Positions 32,914 through 43,589 of a stretch of 64,000 nt of DNA are shown here, piece after piece. A program made the translations under genes and the position numbers. Where the stretch lies: positions 40,813,501-40,877,500 of the forward strand of contig NC_134546.1 in the NCBI RefSeq assembly GCF_050624435.1, given 5' to 3'. Each line of letters starts with the position of its first letter. The first letter of the stretch is position 1. A model generated the notes under the pieces. The model made no database searches, was not told the DNA's origin, and saw only the letters and a program-made list of their open reading frames with translations. Source of the DNA: Tenrec ecaudatus (Eukaryota > Chordata > Mammalia > Afrosoricida > Tenrecidae).

Positions 32914-33125
32914 TTATTTTTTTAACATTTTATTAGGGGCTCATACAACTCTTATCACAATCCATACATATACATACATCAGTTGTATAAAGCACATCCG
33001 TACATTCTTTGCCCTCATCATTTTCAAAGCATTTGCTCTCCACTTAAGCCCTTTGCATCAGGTCCTCTTTTTTTCCCCTCCCTCCCCGCTCCCCCCTCTT
33101 TCCTGAGCCCTAGATAATTTTAGAT
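32914..33125 (-). mobile_element. Tail-R retroposon, 3' end
   Basis: ACATTTTATTAGGGGCTCAT, CACAATCCATACATATACAT, CATCAGTTGTATAAAGCACA, TTTGCCCTCATCATTTTCAA, then CCCCTCCCTCCCCGCTCCCC. It ends in the AGATAATTTTAGATTATTAT block. Confidence 0.9.
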
Positions 33126-33284
33126 TATTATTTGTATCCATTCTTTACTCTTAGTTTGAACCATATAAATTGGCCATTTATTGTAATTCAGAAACGGTTG
33201 CATACTTGCCGTTTTATGTGGATTGTGGTACTGACTAAATAGTGATTTCGGTGAGATTCCGTTTCCTTCTCCATCGCATGAACT

Positions 33285-33480
33285 TAGATTGCAACACTCA
33301 CTCACTCACTCGTTGATTAAACAGTTAGCAAACACCCGGTGAGCATCATGTGCTGCCTTACGTGATGAGCGCAGTGGGCAGCACGACAACGTTCCCCTCC
33401 TGCTGGGGCTCTATTCAGTAAGGGAGACATCACAAACAAACCGATCAAGAATACAATTTTTATGTTGTGCTAAGGTATTT
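33285..33480 (-). mobile_element. L2 LINE 3' fragment (probable)
   Basis: CACTCACTCACTCGTTGATT, then AGCATCATGTGCTGCCTTAC and TTCCCCTCCTGCTGGGGCTC, CACAAACAAACCGATCAAG. The order resembles the 'ATTCATTCAACAAATATTTATTGAG' to 'CCCTCATGGAGCTTACATTC' region of L2. Confidence 0.5.
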
Positions 33481-34236
33481 AGTGAATAGATGATCTGTAA
33501 GGTTTGCTTCAGCTCTAAAATGATAAAGTATTGGGTTATTTTGTAACAAATTGTAGGTTTTTTCGCTGTTGAGTCAATTGAACACAAGCTACAGCTGCAC
33601 TTAGCTGGATCGCCCCTAGGGTATTCCACAGGCCACATGGCTGCCCCAGCAAACTTGAGATGATATTCATAAGAAAGGAAGACGGGCTGGATGGTGACAA
33701 GAGAAGTAGCAGCATCTGCCACAGGCATGAAGGAACCTCGCCAAGGAATCAGAATGGGAACAACCGTGGGACAAAAATCTACCAAGAAAACCAGTACTAA
33801 GAGGAAACTTTGACATGAATCCCATTATATAGCATGTGCTGTTTGACATGTGGATTATTTTTAATTCCCTTTTTCAAGCTCTACCTCCAATGGCTCTATT
33901 TGGTGAAGTAATATTTGTTATTATTTATTAAATTAAAACTCACCTGCTATAACAACCCAAGAGCTTCATGGGAATGAATTTGGCAGCACCTCGTTTATCA
34001 TCAATGTTCTTTTAAAAATGCTTCCACAAAGGATTTCAGGAGATATGAAAACCTGAATTGCACATGAAAATTCTGTTGAATGTACGTATGTTTTACTGTG
34101 TATATTCTCAAAAACAAAAAATTCAATCAATTATATAAGCATATAAGCAGCATATAAGTAAAAAAAAAACCAAATGATGAAAGAAATAGTTCAGGGAATG
34201 ATGCTGTGAGAGGAGAGAACAGTGCAATGAAAGTGA
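33481..34236. other. Unassigned stretch
   Basis: A faint SINE-like block lies at 33550-33620 (CGCTGTTGAGTCAATTGAAC). Otherwise nothing recognised. Confidence 0.35.
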
Positions 34237-34470
34237 AGGAGGCAATACCTGCACCAGGATGCAGAGGCAATACCTGTACCAGGATGCAGAGGCAATACCT
34301 GTACCAGGATGCAGAGGCAATACCCGTACCAGGATGCAGACGCAATAACTGCACCAGGATACAGAAGCAATAGCTGCACCATGATGCGGAGGCAATACCT
34401 GCCTGCACAAGGATGCAGAGGCAATACCTACACAAGGATGCAGAGGCAATACCTGCACAAGGATGCACCA
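34237..34470. repeat. 25-bp minisatellite, nine units
   Basis: Units start GGCAATACCTG at 34241, 34266, 34291, 34316, 34341, 34366, 34391, 34420 and 34445. Spacing is 25 bp except one unit with a 4-bp insertion (GCCT near 34401). Each contains a CACCAGGATGCAGA-like or CACAAGGATGCAGA-like half. The last three units share the CACAAGG variant, so variants cluster. All three minus-strand frames stay open across the array. Confidence 0.95.
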
Positions 34471-34497
34471 GGTAACAGAATAATTTGAATTAGCAAG

Positions 34498-34645
34498 TGT
34501 CCTCGTGGGGTACTGGATTACGAATTGGACTGTTAGGTGAAAGGTCAGTAGTTTGAAACCTCCAGTCATCCCACAGAAGAAAGATGAGGCTTTCTGTTCC
34601 CATGGGGTCGATATGAGTCAGAATCAACTCAATGGTAATGAAGAT
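34498..34645 (+). mobile_element. AfroSINE with internal deletion
   Basis: TGTCCTCGTGGGGTACTGGA head, TGAAAGGTCAGTAGTTTGAA B box, TTTCTGTTCCCATGGGGTCG shows a deletion joining the body to GATATGAGTCAGAATCAACT. Confidence 0.85.
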
Positions 34646-34664
34646 TTTGGGAGAACATTTAGAG

Positions 34665-34855
34665 CAGTGGTTCTCAACCTGTGGGTTGCCACCCTTTTGG
34701 GGGTCAAACGACCTTTTACAGGGGCCGCCTGATTCATAACAGTAGCAAAATTACAGTTAGGAAGTAGCAACAAAAATCATTTTATGGTTGGGGGTCACCA
34801 CCACAGGAAGACCTGTATTAAAGGGTTGTGGCGTGAGGAAGGCTGGGAACCACTG
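34665..34855 (+). mobile_element. SPIN_NA-type hAT transposon, complete
   Basis: Both terminal inverted repeats are present: CAGTGGTTCTCAACCTGTGG at the left and GGCTGGGAACCACTG at the right. The interior has GGGGGTCAAACGACCTTTTA, CATAACAGTAGCAAAATTAC, a TTTTATGGTTGGGGGTCACC block and TGTATTAAAGGGTTGTGG. It is flanked by a perfect 8-bp duplication, ATTTAGAG at 34657-34664 and 34856-34863, as hAT transposition produces. At 191 bp it has no coding capacity; it must have been moved by a SPIN transposase encoded elsewhere. Confidence 0.97.
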
Positions 34856-34863
34856 ATTTAGAG

Positions 34864-35849
34864 TGTTTTGACAACGAGCCACATGCTGGAGACCTGTTAC
34901 CAAACAAACCCTTGTGTTAGAAGCCAGTCTCCATCAACTCTTCCCTGAGACTGAGCTTGGTGTGTTGAAGTGAAAGTACGTGGTAAGACTCTCCTATTGA
35001 GAGTCTTCGAAACGCCCATCAAATGGCTAGATGAGCTCATGGGAAAAGGGTGTATGGTAGTAATATGAGGGGATACGTCAATTTGCCTTTCCACTGGTAT
35101 AAAGTGAGCCATCTCAGAAACAGGGAGAGAGAATCCCATGCCCATCAAACCACCAGTGGATCATGTCTCAGATCCCCACATGGAAGGCAGCAGCAAGCTG
35201 AGCTCAGCACAGGCCAGAACAGTGCAGCAACTTTCCTGGCCCAGGATACAAGTACAGCTGAGTGCTTCAAGCATACACAACGCTAACAGAGCTTAGTAAC
35301 ACCCAAGCACGGTAGAGGTCATGGGGTCATATGCTGAGAGGCACAGGACCAGAGAGAGTCATACCTGATGGTATGTCTAAAAAGCAGCACTTTCGACAAA
35401 AGAACTGTATGGTTAACATTTCTGACTGACTTGTAACCTGTTAACTTCCTTAATAACCCCCCCACCCCCGTCTAATTGTTGAGTATTGTCTGTGGGTTCT
35501 GTGTAGTCATGGCAACAGATGATCAAGCGAGGCAGAAAAGGACAGTGCCCTAGAAGGAATGGTTGTCATCAGAATAGGGTACCAAAGGTTGGAGGATTGA
35601 GGCATGCCTGACCTCTGCCTCCCAGGAATCAACTCTTGGGTGGTGTAGAATTAGTTTCTTCTTCCCCCTGTGTGGCCAGAGGAGGTCAGGTGTGGCCTCA
35701 ATATGACTACATCACAAAGATATGTCACCTAGGTCACATGGATAAGAAGATTGTGCTTATGTGGGTGCCTAGCTTCTTCAAAAGCAGTATCAGATGATTT
35801 ACAAATCAAAAGAGAAAGCCCAAACTTCCTCTTCCTGAAATTGTTTTCC
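34864..35849. other. Unassigned stretch
   Basis: About 1 kb without a recognised element. A CCCCCCCACCCCCG run lies near 35457. The open frames at 34897-35286 overlap in opposite senses and look like chance. Confidence 0.4.
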
Positions 35850-37445
35850 AGGTTCTGAGGAAATAACTGGAGGTGACTCCAACTTTCCCAGCACTCTCTG
35901 CTCAGTCTCTGTCACCGCTTCCTCCCCACGAATGCTGTCCTCCATTGAGTGCATTCTGGCTTTGTTCTCCAGACATCACCCTAAAATCATACCTGCTTTG
36001 TCATTCTTATCCCAACTCCCTGCATCCAGTAATACCTGTTCTTTCATCCTGAAAGTTCCCTCCTGAGTTCCTTGACCCCATTTCCTCTTTGCTTCCCCCT
36101 AACACTCTGGGCATTCTCCCACATCTTCACTGGACACTCTCTGGTCTGGGGTCCTTCAAGGCCTGCCCTCTCCCCTCTTTTCTCTTCACATTAGACATTC
36201 GGAGTCATTCACCCACTTCTACAGCTTCAGTTGTCATCTGTGTACTGACAAGTTCCTCATCTGAGTTTATGATCCAGCTGTCCTTGCTCCTCGTCTGTAC
36301 TCAATCATAATCCCCTCTCTAAATCCCACTGGCACCTCATTCTCAAAACATTTTTTTAAAAAAACCATCACCTTCTCGTGAAAACCTGCTATTTCTCTTG
36401 AGTTCCTGTTGGTGGCTAGAGCCAGCATGTCCACCGGGCATGCGCCAATTCAGGCCCAGAGGTTGGGGGTGGTGGAGGATGGTACACCTGGATTGGCCCA
36501 ATCAAGGCCATGTGGGCTTAATTCGGCCCGGTATGGTCGACCATGCCTCCCAGAGGAAGGCCCGAAAAAGCCAGAACCTGGAGACCAATGCCCTCTTTTT
36601 TCCAGCTGCATCTCGGCAGTCAGTCTCTCTCTCTCTCCCTCCCCGCCCCGCACCACCCTCCGACCACCACGTGGGTGTGCAGCACCGTGCGGGTTCCTCT
36701 GTTCAGTTAACCGTAACGCCTGAAACTTTTCCATCCTTTATAAAAATCCACTTGGATCACAAAGCAGATTTTGGTGTGAATTCTTTCTGGTGTGAAGCCA
36801 AGAACCAAAGTATTTCCCACCCAAGGAATCTAATATTCCTGTCTCAATAAATGATACCACAATCCACCCAGGTCCCCAAGCCCCAAACCTGGAAGTCGAC
36901 TCCTTAATTCACCCCCCCTAAACTCCCATTCGGAATAATTCCTAATCCTTCTATTTCCTAAGTATCTATCAAAATCCATTTACTTTTTTCTATTCCCATG
37001 GCTTCCATCCAATCCATTCCCCAGACTATAAATTGTCATTCCCTGAATCAAAAAATAACTCCAATTTCCCTTGAGATAAAGTCTAAATTCTTTGGTACGC
37101 TTTAAAGTTTTGTTATGATCTGGTCCCTGCATCTCTCTCTAGTTTTATTTCTACCTTCAGCTAATCTACAAACTTCAACTCCCAGCTTCACGCCGAGTAA
37201 CTCGCTGTGTCCACCCCTCATCCTGCAGGTCTTTTGCCAACCTGCCACCAAAAAGATCCCTTGTTTTGTCCATTAGAAATTGTCATACGTCTAGTTTACA
37301 TTTTTTCTGGCTCCCTTCTGCCCACCTACATACCCTCTGAGCTACAAACCGAGAAGACAGGGGCACTATTGTAATCGTTACTGTAACCCAATCTGGCACC
37401 TGGCAAGTACACAGTAATTATTTGTGGAACTGAATGAATGAATTG
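35850..37445 (+). mobile_element. L2 LINE relic interrupted by an LTR
   Basis: The L2 ORF2 C-terminus and 3' end on the plus strand. After the LTR it resumes with ATACCACAATCCACCCAGGT, CCCCAAGCCCCAAACCTGG (the region that codes the 'LGVILDSS' block in intact L2), then GAGATAAAGTCTAAATTCTT, ATGATCTGGTCCCTGCATC and TGGCACCTGGCAAGTACACA. It ends GGAACTGAATGAATGAAT. Heavily decayed and without open frame. Confidence 0.7.
36396..36851 (+). mobile_element. ERV-like solo LTR inside L2
   Basis: LTR features: TCAGTCTCTCTCTCTCTCCC then TCCCCGCCCCGCACC at 36620-36655, CTTTATAAAAATCCACTTGG near 36734, and GTGTGAATTCTTTCTGGTGT then GAAGCCAAGAACC, a U5-like end region. It sits within otherwise continuous L2 sequence. 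The pyrimidine tract resembles that of the LTR at 1800-2306, but I cannot name either family. The 150-codon open stretch at 36398-36850 is within this LTR and is not a retroviral gene. Confidence 0.55.
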
Positions 37446-38737
37446 AGATTGGAAGTGATTATATAAAGAAGCTTATGCTGAGTCTAATAATAATAATAAA
37501 ACTTTAAGTTACTTCTCTGGCAGTTTCAAATACTTGACATGTTGGGAAATAAGGGAAAATGCTCAACATCAGTTTTGTAATATTGACCCAGTCTGTCTCT
37601 TAAGCCCCTGGCTCAGCCCTAGAACTTCAGCTTTCAATCTGACCATCAGACCTGAAATTATCTTAGACTTTGGAACACAGCAAACAGGCATGAGGCTGCA
37701 ATGATTCCTTCGTTTATGTGAACCCTTTGGTCCTGAGGGCCAACAGAGTCAATAAATTCAGATGCGAGGTATGCGGTGTTTCTGCTTGGCTCCCACTTGG
37801 ATCGTGAGGTCCACTGCAGGAGACCTGCTCTGGACCCAGCCACTACCCCAAATTCTTCACACATTTCCAATGCCCCCAGCTCCATGAATGCTTTGTTGAT
37901 AGTTACCATCTCAGTAATAAATCTGTCATTGTCTAGAGGAGGCCGCTACTGTGTATCGACCACCAGCAGCAGCTCCATGCTCTGAATATTAGTGGACATG
38001 GATCAAGCTCAAGTTTTCCAAATTCCCTTCAGACAATGTAAATGATCAGAAGTTTCCAAGTAATTGAAACTCTGCTGTTAAGTCTCAAGAAATGTAAAAC
38101 TTATTTTTATCATTCTCAAATTCTGTACATATCTGTAACTTACTGTAAGTGTGAATAGAAATAGAAAATAAAAACTATAAAAAAACAAACAAGTTCATTT
38201 AAAGCATGGCACAGTGGGGTAAGTTAAGTAAATTCTTACATGTGTCTATCACCTCTGAGTTTGTCCATCTGTCATAACACAGTATGATAATAGAATATAC
38301 CAAGGACCTTATTCGGAAGTTGAAATGGTACTCTGAGGCATCTGTGTAGGAAAGGGGGTTAAAGTGGAGGTGGCAGGGGCCTCTAAAGTGCTTCTCCATG
38401 CTCCTCACCTCCTGGCTTCACACCATCTTGTAATTGGCTCCTCGTGAATACAACAAAAATGATGGATGTCACTTCCAAAACTGATTAATAAAAAGACTGA
38501 TTTTTTGTGTAAGGTAAAAAAAATTGCTTTGATATTTGTGTTATTTCATTTTTTTCAAGCACCATACTATATTCTTTGTTTTTACCACCATCATAATGAA
38601 TGAAACAAAGTATGTACTAGAACTAACTGGTAACAATCTTATGGAATTAAATATTTACATGTATTTTCAATTGAAAAATTATCAGAGCATCAGGATGCTG
38701 ATTTATGAGTTTTCAATTCTATCACACATATTTTTAT
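37446..38737. other. Unassigned stretch, possible degraded retrocopy at 37640-38190
   Basis: On the plus strand, AGAAAATAAAAACTATAAAA followed by AAACAAACAAG at 38164-38193 looks like a polyadenylation signal and A-tail. On the minus strand, an 83-codon open stretch at 37658-37909 (containing ASEFIDSVGPQDQRVHINEG) is the most protein-like sequence outside the known relics, but the strands conflict and I recognise no parent gene. Confidence 0.3.
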
Positions 38738-39455
38738 GTTGAAGTTTTATTGACATATGATTCTCATATCATATAGTTCAATGGTTTAAATATTAAAGAG
38801 TTGTGAAATCATCAGCACAATCAATTTTAGAATATTTTATTCATCCTTGTACTCATTGTTATTAGCTCCCCATTTTTCCCCACCCAAGTTTCCCCTGACC
38901 TAACTCTAAGAAACTATTCATCCAGCTACTGTTTCTATAGAGTTATTTATACTGGATTCCATGTCAAGAAAGACATAGCAAAACAAAAACAACCCAACCA
39001 CAATAACAAAATAAAACATCAATTGAAAAGAAAGCAAAAAATAACAAAACTAGAACAAATGTTAAATTGGTCAAAGGGGAGAACAAACAATAAAGTCTTC
39101 AATTTTAACTCTACTCCGTCTGCATGAGTCCCTTTCCAATGCACTGTGATAACAAGGTTATTCACACCCCAGGCCAATGGTCAAAGGGGCTCTTGGGAGG
39201 CTTAATCTGACTGGGGATCTTGCAAATGGATTTGGAGCTTCATGTCATTCACAGCCTTCTGCAAACTGGGTGCTCAGAATTTAAGGTCTAATATCGTCCC
39301 ATCCTCCAGTCTTGGACTTTATTAAGTACAATCCTTGGATCACACAGGCTGATGTGCTTCTTCTGTGTGGACCTAGCTGACATCTCACCTAGATGGCTGC
39401 TTGTTTTAAGACAAGCCTTTAAGACCAAAAACTGATATTCTTTCTGACACTGGCT
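38738..39455 (-). mobile_element. Tail-G retroposon, nearly full length
   Basis: AGTTTTATTGACATATGATT, then AGAGTTGTGAAATCATCAGC, CACAATCAATTTTAGAATAT and CTTGTACTCATTGTTATTAG at the 3' end. CACACAGGCTGATGTGCTTC, AGATGGCTGCTTGTTTTAAG and AAGCCTTTAAGACC form the 5' module. This is the mirror image of the copies at 15361 and 50652. Confidence 0.7.
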
Positions 39456-39690
39456 CCTGCCTTGTCCATTCTCCTTTACTCTTTTATGTCACTCTCTTTT
39501 CCGGGAGTTAAGTGCCATGTGAGAACTGCCTATGGGGAGGCTCACCTGACCAGGAGCTGCTGGAAGCTTTGGGTCAACATCCAAGGAGGAACTGAAGTTC
39601 TCAGTCTAACAACTCACAAGTCTCTCCAACACCTTTGTTTGTGGATGAGATCACAACCCTGGTTGATATCTTGATTATTGTACCTTGGAA

Positions 39691-39870
39691 GAGACCTTGA
39701 TAGTCTCTGGGTGGTACAATTAACACACTTGACTGCTAACAAAAAGACTGGAGGTTTCTGTCCATTCAGAGGTACCTCAGAAGAAAGGCCTGGTGGCCTA
39801 CTACTGAAATAGCAGCCACTGAAAGCCGAATGGAGCGCAATTCTGCTCTGATACACATTGCAACTGGATT
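39691..39870 (+). mobile_element. AfroSINE, full length
   Basis: GTCTCTGGGTGGTACAATTA head, TTGACTGCTAACAAAAAGAC and GGAGGTTTCTGTCCATTCAG B-box region, GCGCAATTCTGCTCTGATAC near the end. Subtype differs in the body from the other copies. Confidence 0.7.
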
Positions 39871-40332
39871 TTAAGCTCTTGAGACAGAAGCACCAGCTAA
39901 GTTACACCCAGATACCTGATCCACAGACAGATGAAGAAGATACTATGGTGGGTATCTTAAGTTTGTAATACTGGGGACAATTTGTAACCTGGCAATATAT
40001 AACTCATATAAGAATGCTTCACACAAACATTTAAACCAATTTTTAATATTTTGGCATAAAAAGGGTATGTCTTCATATATGGATTTTTTAATGTGGAAAA
40101 CATGATGTTTTGGTATTGTCAATGAACAAAAAGAGTTACTGGGCAATACACAAAGCTAGACAAAGCTAGGCAAAGCTAGCCAGAGAACGAATGTAGTCAA
40201 AGGCTGCTTTTCAGAAAATCCCCAGCACCTGATAGGTGTTTACTAAATACCAGCAGAACTGAATTCATTGGCAGGAGTAAATACCCCAGAGCCAAAGCCA
40301 GAGTAAATAACTAAGGATAGGAAAGGAGCGCC
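39871..40332. other. Unassigned stretch
   Basis: A short tandem CAAAGCTAGACAAAGCTAGG repeat at 40150-40180 is the only structure seen. Confidence 0.4.
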
Positions 40333-40492
40333 TTCTCAACCCTGAATATCACTCAGAATCACCTGGAGGGCTTGTTAGCCAAAGATTCCAGGATCCCATT
40401 CCCAGAGTTTTGAGTATGGCTTGCAAAGAGGATGAAAATTTGCATTTCTACCATCACGGGTGCTGTTGACGCTGCTTGCTCAGGGACCACAC
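40333..40492 (+). mobile_element. MER5A-type hAT-Charlie relic
   Basis: Blocks in order: TCTCAACCCTGAATATCACT, CAGAATCACCTGGAGGGCTT, CCATTCCCAGAGTTTTGAGT, AAATTTGCATTTCTACCATC, then GTGCTGTTGACGCTGCTTGC and AGGGACCACACT. This is the MER5A order almost end to end. Confidence 0.75.
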
Positions 40493-40684
40493 TGCAACAA
40501 CTGCAGTGGGGGCTGTTTCTGTAATGTGCTGGTAGAGGGGAGCAACATGATGGGGTCCAGGCCCTCAAGGGGCTCATTGCTTCAGAGGAAAGCAGGACTG
40601 AGGGGAGCAGCCTTGAGGCCATTGGGTGGCTCTTGTAGAGGTAATTAGGTGGTGGTATTGGGGAGCAGGGACCTTCATACCGAA

Positions 40685-40858
40685 AACAAAACAAAACAAG
40701 CCCCCTGCCACTGAGTTGAATCCGTCTCATTGAATAGTGCTGTTAAACAGTTTCTAAGATTTCAAATCCTATGGGAGCCTGATCTTTCTCTAGAGGAAAA
40801 GCTGGTGGGTTTGAACCACCAACCTTTTACTTAGCATTCTAATGTCTAACTCAGGAGG
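40685..40858 (-). mobile_element. AfroSINE, full length
   Basis: AACAAAACAAAACAAGCCCC tail, CTGCCACTGAGTTGAATCCG, AGCTGGTGGGTTTGAACCAC and CAACCTTTTACTTAGCATTC. Confidence 0.8.
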
Positions 40859-41364
40859 CTACTCGCCAAAGGAACATATTGAAAGTGCTTGATGACAGCC
40901 CGTTCTCTTCCAAATAGGATAGTTGAACAATATTGTAGTGGTAGAGGAAAATGAATCAAATTACCTAATTCCTAATCAAACAGCCACACAACCAGGTTCC
41001 CCAAGTGTGCAAGAGACTTGCACACCCATATGACACCCATATGGTAGATGAGACACCAATGACACCCATATACATATAAGAGAACAATTGATAGCAAGAA
41101 AGAAATGTTTATCCCGGAGACATCCCTACCTGGGCCATGGGTCAGGTGCTAGCTGGAGGCCCCTCCAAACTCATGCAGCAGATGAAATGGGAAGGCAAAG
41201 GAGGAAGTGGAGAGATGCCAGGCCAGTGGGGGTAGAATCATGGGTGAGCAGGAACGCGGGCGGGCGGGCGGGCGGGCGAGCGAGCGAGCACTGACAGCTT
41301 CCAGACTGGGCAGGGCATGTGGGTTTCTGGCACCAGAATCCAATCAAGCAGAGACCAGTTCTCC
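40859..41364. other. Unassigned stretch containing a (CGGG)n block
   Basis: Includes the tandem block at 41256-41290 (listed separately) and a repeated ATGACACCCATAT motif near 41030-41070. No gene recognised. Confidence 0.4.
41256..41290. repeat. (CGGG)n-(CGAG)n simple repeat
   Basis: Five CGGG units followed by CGAG units. The G-rich plus strand (four or more GGG runs separated by single C) could form a G-quadruplex. CpG here are undecayed, unlike most of the window. Confidence 0.9.
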
Positions 41365-41488
41365 AATGAGTCTCCTCTTAAAAGGTCACACCCGCAAGGA
41401 GACATCATCCTGATTGAGAGTTTGCGCTCCATCTATGCCTTCACACAGGTGCATCAGGTTGACTTAAAATTTAGCCATCACACCAAGC
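41365..41488 (+). mobile_element. TGTGTTAG element, 3' fragment
   Basis: GTCTCCTCTTAAAAGGTCAC, ACCCGCAAGGAGACATCATC, then CATCAGGTTGACTTAAAATT. It matches the 3' third of the copies at 48146 and 54480. Confidence 0.7.
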
Positions 41489-42686
41489 TTCAGTGAAAGG
41501 GATGAAGTACCAGGCAGAATGGCTTCTATGAGTCAGGTGCCCTGATCCCCATGTACTGCTGTCATCAACTATCTGCTCCATTTACCTGACGGAATTGTCT
41601 GTGCTTCCAGGTGGCCTTCCCTTCCTCCAAGGTCATCAAGACCTCTGGATGCAGGCCTGACCTGAACCTCACCATAGGTGTCATTCATCACAAGGTGCCG
41701 GTTGCCCTCCTGGCATCTGTCAGTGCTCTTTCCAAGGTGAAAATTATTCGAACAATCCTAAAAACAAAAAGGACATTATTGTATATATTCCTGAGCTGGT
41801 TTTAAAAATACATATATTTCCTTAATGTCCCAGAATAATACTAATAGAGTGCATTCCAAACACACTGTCCGACGTGGCCATTCCCCAGTGTGCGGCACGG
41901 GTTAGCGATGTGGTGGGGCGGCAGTAAAGAGGTGGTGGTAAACGAGGTGGTGGGGGGCAGTAAAGAGAGAAAGCCTTATTTTCACGTGCATCTTGGCATG
42001 CTCCCTGAAGCCTTGGTTACCTTTGCATTTTCCTTAGGCTTCCCAACAAATAATCCAGGAGTTCTACTGCGATGGAATGGTCTAAGTGACCATTGCAGAT
42101 GCTGACTTTGTTCCCCCTCCGGTGCCTCCCACTGATGTCCAGCACCAAAACGAAGCCTCCAGGATGGACAGCATCCAAGTGTTGGCTGGAGTTATTCGTG
42201 GTTGATTTATAGGAAAGATGGGGCGGGGACGGGGGAAGACACAAGGAGCGTCCATTCTAACAAGGGGAGGGACGTTGGTGAACAAGCAGCCTGGTACAAA
42301 CTTTAGGGCCCAAACAGAGGAGCATCCCAAGTGAAAAATCCCAGATTTTGTCTCTTTTTTAAAATGTAGTTGGTACAGAGAGGTTACTTTCCAGCATCTT
42401 CAAGAGCTGTTTCCGTAACAGAAGTGAATAAACTCCTCGAATTGAGGAGTGAGCAGAGACTCAAGGAATTCTCTCCTCTCTCTCCATTGCCTTAACTATC
42501 TATTAAGATTACTTCTTCAGTAAGCATTTGAACAAGCGAGTGCTCGGGTTTTCCCTTAGCTTCCTATCTGCCAGCTTCCTTGGCTCAAAGCTTCATGCCG
42601 ACTATCCATACGCACTTATACTATAAGCAAAGCCGCCCGTAGATGGTTACAGCAATTGTAAAACTGTCATTTAAGTGTTGTTAGTT
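41489..42686. other. Unassigned stretch
   Basis: A 64-codon open stretch at 41611-41805 preceded by CTGTGCTTCCAG looks superficially exon-like, but I recognise no family and no partner exon. GGTGGTGG-rich sequence lies at 41905-41965. Confidence 0.35.
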
Positions 42687-42892
42687 AGGAACCCTGGGGA
42701 AATAGTGAACTGCACACCCAACACTAACCAGGGTCAGCAGTTCGAGGGCACCACTTTCTCCATGGAAGAGGAATGAGGCTAAATCCTCCTGTCAAGATCG
42801 ACAGTCTTGGAAACTGCAAAGGGGCGGGTCCTACCCTATCCTATGAGGTCACTAAGAGCTGGAGTTGACTTGATGGCAGTGCACTTGGCTTT
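42687..42892 (+). mobile_element. AfroSINE, full length
   Basis: AGGAACCCTGGGGAAATAGT head, AGGGTCAGCAGTTCGAGGGC B box, CTTGGAAACTGCAAAGGGGC body, GAGTTGACTTGATGGCAGTG end. Confidence 0.9.
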
Positions 42893-43589
42893 TAAGTCCA
42901 CCACTTTGAATAAAACCCATAGGCGTGTTTGAACATTCTAAGACACACGTGCAATGGAAGCAAACACTCTTTTGTTTTTGTAAGTGCTCTTTTATACCAA
43001 AGCTATCAGGAGCGTTCACTGGCAGAATCACCACACAGGCAGGCAGTAAAATAGATGTCTCAGTCTGTAATAAAGTTACGTTCCTGTACCTCCATTCTAT
43101 ATGCGAGTTTCAGGCTTCAAACCACTTCAAATGTCCGCACTCAGTTGCTCTGGAGGTCAGACAGTTCTGCAAGGTCTAGAAGTTATGAAATGTCTAGAAA
43201 CATTCAAAAGCATGATTTTCCCTGCGTCTTTTAAAGGCCTAACCTACCCAATTTCTCACGTTTATCATAGACTCAGCTCATGGCACCTGAGGTCCACAAG
43301 GCCAATCACCGCACTGCGGCTGTTTACATCAACTCTGGCGGTCTTCTCAGTTACCCTTTCCCCTGGGCCACCCCGCAGTTTCCTCTGGTTTGTTATTTTG
43401 AGAGACTGTCCAAATACTTTCCCTATGTCGTTTACTTCCTTCCTAGTCAAAGCTCTTGGCTGCGATCACCAGCCTCTTTCAGGGAGTTTTCATATTTCTT
43501 CCAAGCAAGATGTAGACGGGACTCTGGCCACATGGACCCACATCATAGTTCTTCATACCAAAAGAAAACACACAGACTACAAACAAACC
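42893..43589. other. Unassigned stretch with a 202-codon open frame
   Basis: The plus-strand open stretch 43101-43709 is the longest in the window but runs into a minus-strand SINE, overlaps another open frame (43280-43750) and shows no domain, signal peptide or conserved motif. I regard it as chance. Confidence 0.5.

Noticed and set aside
34237-34470. CRISPR-like regular repeats
   Set aside because: Units are contiguous with no spacers, and the sequence is mammalian, so this is a minisatellite.
34123-34569. 148-codon repetitive protein on the minus strand
   Set aside because: It is entirely generated by the 25-bp minisatellite, and the same repeat peptide is open in the other two phases.
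36398-36850. 150-codon open stretch
   Set aside because: It lies in a solo LTR with a pyrimidine tract and has no retroviral protein motif.
41580-41805. Exon-like segment preceded by a CTTCCAG acceptor-type sequence
   Set aside because: A single acceptor-like motif is expected by chance. No partner donor, no family match, and a TGTGTTAG-element fragment sits directly upstream.
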